From assembly GCA_023424585.1 (NCBI GenBank), contig JAFADT010000609.1:1-9904 (forward strand): a DNA stretch of 9,904 bases, read 5' to 3'. The position numbers and the translations under genes were made by a program. The notes beneath the pieces were generated by a model that was not told the origin of the DNA, ran no database searches, and saw only the letters and a program-made list of their open reading frames with translations. The stretch comes from Pseudomonadota bacterium. GTDB taxonomy: Bacteria > Myxococcota > Myxococcia > Myxococcales > Myxococcaceae. Shown here piece by piece: positions 6,224-9,904 of this stretch (its first letter is position 1; the number at the start of each line of letters is the position of its first letter).

Positions 6224-6766
6224 ATGGACCTCACCCTCTTCGCCGTCGGACTCGTGAAGGTCGTCCTCGGCGGCCTCGTGGCCGCGCTCGGCATCGGCCT
6301 GGGCATGCGCGGCCTGAGCCGCCTGCTGGACAGCCACCCCGTGGAGGAGCTGCGCCAGGGCAACGTCGCCGCGGGCCTGGTGCACGCGACCAGCCTCGTG
6401 TCGCTGGGCCTGCTCGTGCAGCACGCGCTGAAGGCCACGGGCGACGCGGTGGACCTGGCGGTGCAGAACCCGCCCGTGTCCGCCATCGCGGTGCTCCAGT
6501 TGCTGGGGCTGGCGCTGGTGCACGTGGCGCTGTCGCTGGCGGTGGGCGTGGCGGTGCTCGCCCTGGGCGTGCGGCTGTTCGACAAGATGACCCCGGGCAT
6601 CGAGGAGCTGGCGGAGGTGCGCAAGGGCAACGTCGCCGCCGCGCTGCTCCTGTGCGCCTTCCTGCTGGTCATCGCGCTGCTCACCGCGCCGGGCCTCCAG
6701 GCCGCGCTCAACGGGCTCATCCCCTTCCCGCAGCTCCCCGCCGGCATGCTGCGCGCGCCCGCCTGA
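6224..6766 (+). CDS. Double-DUF350 (UPF0719, YjfL-like) inner-membrane protein
   Basis: A 180-residue membrane protein with two tandem copies of the DUF350 unit. The characteristic EEL-x-GNVAAG and EEL-x-KGNVAAA blocks are at 41-51 and 128-140, each at the start of a transmembrane helix. Hydrophobic segments are near 5-27, 48-66, 87-117 and 138-155, giving about four helices. The biochemical role of DUF350 is unknown; E. coli YjfL is a member. An in-frame ATG at 6176 would add 16 polar residues, put the hairpin into the coding sequence and has no ribosome site, so the ATG at 6224, just before the first helix, is preferred although its own Shine-Dalgarno sequence is weak. The transglutaminase-like gene follows after 7 bases, so the two are probably co-transcribed and may act together at the membrane. 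Confidence 0.85.
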   Translation: MDLTLFAVGLVKVVLGGLVAALGIGLGMRGLSRLLDSHPVEELRQGNVAAGLVHATSLVSLGLLVQHALKATGDAVDLAVQNPPVSAIAVLQLLGLALVHVALSLAVGVAVLALGVRLFDKMTPGIEELAEVRKGNVAAALLLCAFLLVIALLTAPGLQAALNGLIPFPQLPAGMLRAPA

Positions 6767-6773
6767 AGCCGCC

Positions 6774-7646
6774 ATGGCCGCTCGCTCGTGGAAGACGCTG
6801 CTGTCGCTGCTGGTGCCGGGCGCGCTCATGGCCTTCGCCAGCTGGGAGCTGGTGCTGACCCGCAAGGCGGGCCGGCTGGCCGAGGCCCCGAAGCCGGCGG
6901 TGGAGGCGCCCGCGGCCAACCCCCAGGAGGCGTCGAAGGACCTGGGCGTGGTGCTGGTGCCGGAGGACACGCCCCCCGAGCGCGCGAAGGCCTATGACTG
7001 GCGCGTGGAGGGCCTGGAGCCCGCCCGTCAGCAGCTCGCCTACGGCCTGGGCGAAGCGGTGGAGCGCGGGCTGGAGCAGGCACACCGCGACTACAGCGTG
7101 CGGCTGCGCTACCGCGCCATGGGCCCGGAGCGCTTCACCTACGTGGCGCCGCCGGGCTGCGGCACGGACATGCGCTGCATCTACGCGGAGCTGATGCGCA
7201 GCAACGCGGAGCCGGTGCGCGTGCTGGGCGAGCGCTTCGCCACCTCCATCCGCGAGCGCGACCTGGACGCGGCGCAGGCCACGGAGCTCATCCTCGGCTT
7301 CGTGCGCCGCATCCGCTACGAGCTGCCGGGGGACGAGCCCTTCGGCATCGTCCCGCCGGGGCTGGTGCCCGCGCAGGACCGGGGCGACTGCGACTCCAAG
7401 GCGGTGCTGGCGCTGATGCTGCTGCGGCAGGTGGGCGTGGACGCGGTGATGCTCTACTCGGACGCGCTCGCGCACGCGGCCATCGGCGTGGGGCTGCCCG
7501 GCACCGGCACCCGCATCCCCTTCGGGGGGCGCGGGTACCAGTACGCGGAGCTCACGGCGGAGGGCTGGCCGCTGGGGATGATTCCGCCGCAGTACGACAA
7601 GCCGCGGCTGTGGCGGGTGCTGCCGCTGCCGGACGTGCAGGGCTGA
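6774..7646 (+). CDS. Membrane-anchored transglutaminase-like protein
   Basis: A 290-residue protein with an N-terminal hydrophobic segment (about 6-27), a Pro/Ala-rich linker (30-50) and a C-terminal transglutaminase/papain-like core. The core shows RGDCDSKAVLALMLLRQVGV (203-222) with the likely nucleophile Cys206 at a helix start, AHAAIGV with His234, and YQYAELTAEGWPLG with Glu259. This Cys-His-acid order is that of bacterial transglutaminase-like proteins, which act as proteases, amidases or crosslinkers rather than as animal-type transglutaminases. Two more cysteines in PPGCGTDMRC (near 125-132) could form a disulfide if the domain is periplasmic. The segment could be an uncleaved anchor or a signal peptide; no lipobox is seen. 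The start lies 7 bases after the DUF350 stop with no clear ribosome site, suggesting coupling. The substrate may lie in the envelope; this is inferred. Confidence 0.75.
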   Translation: MAARSWKTLLSLLVPGALMAFASWELVLTRKAGRLAEAPKPAVEAPAANPQEASKDLGVVLVPEDTPPERAKAYDWRVEGLEPARQQLAYGLGEAVERGLEQAHRDYSVRLRYRAMGPERFTYVAPPGCGTDMRCIYAELMRSNAEPVRVLGERFATSIRERDLDAAQATELILGFVRRIRYELPGDEPFGIVPPGLVPAQDRGDCDSKAVLALMLLRQVGVDAVMLYSDALAHAAIGVGLPGTGTRIPFGGRGYQYAELTAEGWPLGMIPPQYDKPRLWRVLPLPDVQG

Positions 7647-7727
7647 GCGCGGGCCGGGCGCCGCGGGCCCTTCGAGGGACCGCATCCGAGCGGCCCGCAC
7701 CGCCGTGGACGACGTCAGCGGGCGGGG

Positions 7728-7746
7728 CGGTCCGACACTCGGACCG
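7728..7746 (+). terminator. Strong 8-bp hairpin after the transglutaminase-like gene (possible terminator)
   Basis: CGGTCCGA and TCGGACCG (7728-7735, 7739-7746) form a perfect 8-bp stem with the 3-base loop CAC; G7727-T7747 can add a wobble pair. It lies 82 bases after the stop at 7646. No U-tract follows, so intrinsic termination is uncertain, and the symmetric site could also be an operator for the helicase gene. Confidence 0.4.
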
Positions 7747-7757
7747 TGACGGCGGGC

Positions 7758-7782
7758 GCCCCGGGATGGCATGACCCGGGGC
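7758..7782 (+). promoter_or_regulatory. 8-bp hairpin abutting the helicase start codon
   Basis: GCCCCGGG (7758-7765) pairs fully with CCCGGGGC (7775-7782) across a 9-base loop. It ends 1 base before the ATG at 7784, so the only purine-rich stretch before the start (GGGG, 7778-7781) is inside the stem. In mRNA this would be expected to hinder translation start unless opened. Confidence 0.4.
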
Positions 7783-7783
7783 C

Positions 7784-9703
7784 ATGGCCCGTGACGTCTC
7801 GTTCTTCGACAAGCTCGCCTCGCTGCTCGCCCAGGAGCGCGAGGCCGAGAAGGCCCGCATGTCCGCGCTCGCGCAAGGGCTCACCCTGCGCGAGCGCGAG
7901 GAGCAGGGCCTGTCCGTGCTGGACCTGGAGACCGTCGAGGAGGAGGTGGGCCTGGGCGGCCGCATCCTCCTCACGCTCGCCCGCGCGGACCGGGGGAAGC
8001 TGCCCACGCGCGTGTCCAACGGCGACCTGGTGGCGGTGCTGCCCCGCCGCGCGGAGGTGAAGGAGCCGGCGAAGGCGCTCGTGTCGCGCGCCACCGCCAC
8101 CCGCATCCAGCTGGCCTTCGACCGCGAGCCGCCCGCCTACCTGTCCGAGGGGCTCCTGCGCCTGGACGTCGTCCCCAACGACGTCACCTACGAGCGCGTG
8201 CGCGCCGGCCTCCAGCGCGTGAAGGCGATGGACAAGGGCCAGGAGCGCCACAAGCGCGAGGTGCTGCTGGGCAACGAGCCCCCGCGCTTCGACAACGCGA
8301 AGGACTTCACCCCCACCCGCCCGCTCAACCCGGAGCAGCAGGACGCCGCGAGGCGCGCGCTCGCCGCGGAGGACTTCTTCCTGGTCCACGGCCCGCCCGG
8401 CACCGGCAAGTCCACCGTGCTGGCCGAGGTCGCGGCCCAGGCCGTGGCGCGCGGGGAGCGCCTCCTGTGCACGGCCGCCAGCAACGCCGCCGTGGACCAC
8501 CTGCTGGAGCTGTGCCTGGAGCAGGGCCTGCGCGCCCTCCGCGTGGGCCACCCCGCGCGCGTCGCCGCCCGCCTCCAGGAGCACACGCTGGACATCGTGG
8601 TGGAGGAGCACCCGGACCGCGTCGTCAGCCGCGACCTGTTCGATGAGGCCTTCGACCTCTTCGGCTACGCGCGGCGCCAGCGCAGCCAGGGCCGCAGCCG
8701 CGAGCGCTTCGCCAACGCCCGCTCCTCCACCGCCGAGGCCAAGGACCTGATGGACGAGGCGCGCAAGCTGGAGAAGAAGGCCGTGAAGGCCGTGCTCGCC
8801 CGCGCGGACGTGGTGTGCGTGACGCTGGCGAGCCTGGGCTCCGGCGTGCTCGCGGGCGAGGAGTTCGACCGCGCCCTCCTGGACGAGGCCACCCAGGCCA
8901 CCGAGCCGCTGGCCCTCCTGGGCTTCCTGCGCGCGCCCAGGGTGGTGCTCGCCGGGGACCCGCAGCAGCTGCCGCCCACCGTGCTGTCCCAGGAGGCCTC
9001 GAAGGCGGGCCTGGGCGTCAGCCTCTTCGAGCGACTGCTCCAGGACCACGGCGACGACGTGAAGCGCATGCTGCGCGAGCAGTACCGGATGAACGCCGCC
9101 ATCATGGCCTTCCCGTCGAAGGAGATGTACGGCGGCGAGCTGCGCGCCCACCCGTCCGTGGCTGGGCGCACGCTCGCGGGGGTGCTGGACCCTGGCGCGG
9201 AGGTGGACGCCCCGCCGGTGCTCTACCTGGACACCGCGGGCAAGGGCTTCGACGAAGAGGTGGAGCCCACCACGCACAGCCTCCTCAACCCGGGCGAGGC
9301 CACCTACGTCATCGCCCGCGCGCGGGAGCTCCTCCAGCGGGGCCTGGCCCCGCGCGAGCTCGCCGTCATCGCCCCCTACAGCGCCCAGGCCCGCCACCTG
9401 CGCGAGGCGCTGGAGGCCGTGCACCCGGAGGTGGAGGTGGACACCGTGGACGCGTTCCAGGGCCGGGAGAAGGACGCCATCCTCGTCAGCCTCACCCGCT
9501 CCAACGGGGAGGGGCAGCTGGGCTTCCTCAACGACCTGCGCCGCATGAACGTGGCCCTCACCCGCGCCCGCCGGCACCTGTTCGTCGTGGGCGACTCCGC
9601 CACCCTCAGCAGCCACCCCTTCTACGCGCGCTTCATCGAGGGCACCCAGGCGGACGGCGGCTACCGCTCGGCCTGGGAATGGCCGGACCCGGCTGAACAA
9701 TGA
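7784..9703 (+). CDS. UPF1/IGHMBP2-like superfamily 1B helicase
   Basis: A 639-residue ATP-dependent nucleic-acid helicase with all core motifs. They are the Q-motif region LNPEQQDAAR (near 184-193), Walker A GPPGTGKST (203-211, Lys209), TAASNAAVD (motif Ia), LLDEATQATEP (366 on, Asp367-Glu368), GDPQQLPPT (391-399), REQYRMN (motif IV area), TVDAFQGREKDA (554-565) and NVALTRAR (589-596, Arg594). Residues 290-345, between motifs Ia and II, are charged and helical, as expected for the stalk/1C insertion. Residues 1-150 fit the N-terminal stalk and beta-barrel (1B) of IGHMBP2/SMUBP-type enzymes; there is no zinc-finger domain. Such proteins translocate 5' to 3' on RNA or DNA; the bacterial role is poorly known and probably in repair or RNA processing. 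It appears monocistronic, behind two hairpins and with no good ribosome site, so expression may be low. No nuclease domain or toxin-antitoxin partner is adjacent. Confidence 0.93.
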   Translation: MARDVSFFDKLASLLAQEREAEKARMSALAQGLTLREREEQGLSVLDLETVEEEVGLGGRILLTLARADRGKLPTRVSNGDLVAVLPRRAEVKEPAKALVSRATATRIQLAFDREPPAYLSEGLLRLDVVPNDVTYERVRAGLQRVKAMDKGQERHKREVLLGNEPPRFDNAKDFTPTRPLNPEQQDAARRALAAEDFFLVHGPPGTGKSTVLAEVAAQAVARGERLLCTAASNAAVDHLLELCLEQGLRALRVGHPARVAARLQEHTLDIVVEEHPDRVVSRDLFDEAFDLFGYARRQRSQGRSRERFANARSSTAEAKDLMDEARKLEKKAVKAVLARADVVCVTLASLGSGVLAGEEFDRALLDEATQATEPLALLGFLRAPRVVLAGDPQQLPPTVLSQEASKAGLGVSLFERLLQDHGDDVKRMLREQYRMNAAIMAFPSKEMYGGELRAHPSVAGRTLAGVLDPGAEVDAPPVLYLDTAGKGFDEEVEPTTHSLLNPGEATYVIARARELLQRGLAPRELAVIAPYSAQARHLREALEAVHPEVEVDTVDAFQGREKDAILVSLTRSNGEGQLGFLNDLRRMNVALTRARRHLFVVGDSATLSSHPFYARFIEGTQADGGYRSAWEWPDPAEQ

Positions 9704-9727
9704 TTGTCATCCCAACGACTCCGGGCC

Positions 9728-9739
9728 GCCCCGCGGGGC
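9728..9739 (+). terminator. GC palindrome after the helicase gene, weak terminator candidate
   Basis: GCCCCGCGGGGC is a perfect 12-base palindrome 25 bases after the helicase stop. It could form a short 5-bp hairpin, but no T-run follows and such palindromes are common at this GC content. Confidence 0.25.
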
Positions 9740-9765
9740 TACGCAAGGAGTGCGGGTCGGCCGAG

Positions 9766-9798
9766 CGAAATTTGTCGCATCGCTGAACGAAATTTGTC
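9766..9798 (+). promoter_or_regulatory. Two direct repeats CGAAATTTGTC, probable activator sites
   Basis: Identical 11-base units at 9766-9776 and 9788-9798 start exactly 22 bases apart, two DNA turns. They are AT-rich islands in very GC-rich DNA and lie about 90-125 bases upstream of the transcript start predicted from the sigma-54 core. This is the usual distance for an enhancer-binding protein site, and same-face spacing suits a dimer or oligomer. Confidence 0.55.
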
Positions 9799-9833
9799 AC
9801 CCGCCCGGCCCGGGGGAATGGGGGACGGCCGGA

Positions 9834-9846
9834 AATCAGGCATTTG
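9834..9846 (+). promoter_or_regulatory. IHF-like site between activator repeats and core promoter
   Basis: AATCAGGCATTTG fits the IHF consensus WATCARNNNNTTR at every fixed position. It lies between the upstream repeats and the -24/-12 core, where IHF bends DNA at many sigma-54 promoters. The consensus is loose, so confidence is limited. Confidence 0.35.
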
Positions 9847-9862
9847 GCCCCATCCCAGGGGT

Positions 9863-9877
9863 CGGCACGAAGACTGC
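9863..9877 (+). promoter_or_regulatory. Sigma-54 (RpoN) promoter core for a gene beyond the right edge
   Basis: CGGCAC-GAAGA-CTGC carries the invariant GG (9864-9865) and GC (9876-9877) exactly 10 bases apart, with TTT following. It differs from TGGCAC-N5-TTGC at two less conserved bases. The predicted transcript start is near 9889, followed by GGAGGG (9894-9899), so a start codon is expected just after 9904. Confidence 0.55.
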
Positions 9878-9893
9878 TTTCCTTTCGGAGCAC

Positions 9894-9899
9894 GGAGGG
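9894..9899 (+). promoter_or_regulatory. Shine-Dalgarno sequence of a downstream gene starting outside the window
   Basis: GGAGGG five bases before the window end, in a position to serve a start codon just past 9904. No start codon is visible inside the window. Confidence 0.4.
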
Positions 9900-9904
9900 A
9901 ATCC

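Noticed and set aside
4961..6970. 669-codon minus-strand open frame across the HYR, DUF350 and transglutaminase-like genes
   Set aside because: Spans three well-supported plus-strand genes; Arg/Gln/His-rich without any family motif.
7715..9700. 661-codon minus-strand open frame opposite the helicase
   Set aside because: Antisense shadow; the helicase on the plus strand has every core motif in order.
9781..9800. LexA-box-like sequence (GTTCAGC half on the minus strand)
   Set aside because: Only the right half matches the Myxococcus xanthus LexA consensus as I recall it; the left half has several mismatches, and the stretch is better explained by the direct repeats.

Overview
The window is very GC-rich DNA that reads as a myxobacterial chromosome (Myxococcus/Corallococcus-like). 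The support is a secreted ELWxxDGTxxGT-repeat protein ending in a MYXO-CTERM-type tail (Gly-Cys, hydrophobic stretch, Arg cluster), extreme G/C third-position bias, and a sigma-54-type promoter at the right edge. No tRNA, rRNA, insertion sequence, CRISPR array or phage gene is visible.

Left part (1-3172, minus strand): a compact four-gene operon read right to left. It encodes an AfsA-type hotdog protein, an isoprenylcysteine-carboxyl-methyltransferase-family membrane protein, an extended-SDR NAD-epimerase/dehydratase-like protein lacking the usual YxxxK residues, and the N-terminal 246 residues of a PEP-synthase/PPDK-type ATP-grasp protein that runs off the left edge. Junctions are an ATGA overlap, a 13-base overlap and a 14-base gap. 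AfsA proteins make the butenolide precursor of gamma-butyrolactone signals in Streptomyces, so the operon looks like a small pathway for a lipid-derived signal or metabolite. Its product is unknown; this is the most interesting part of the window.

Middle (3173-3646): a 474-base divergent control region without a convincing gene. It holds a 34-base interrupted inverted repeat on the operon side and a near-perfect 21-base palindrome on the side of the exported protein. 3647-6172 (+) encodes that exported protein: signal peptide, about nine propeller-like repeats, four HYR-like modules and the C-terminal sorting signal.

Right part (6224-9703, +): a double-DUF350 inner-membrane protein and, 7 bases later, a membrane-anchored transglutaminase-like protein with an intact Cys-His-Glu set, forming a probable two-gene unit. 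After a spacer with two strong hairpins comes a stand-alone UPF1/IGHMBP2-like superfamily 1 helicase. The last 200 bases hold no gene. They carry the parts of a sigma-54 promoter in standard order (upstream direct repeats, an IHF-like site, a GG-N10-GC core, a Shine-Dalgarno sequence), pointing at a gene that starts just beyond the window.
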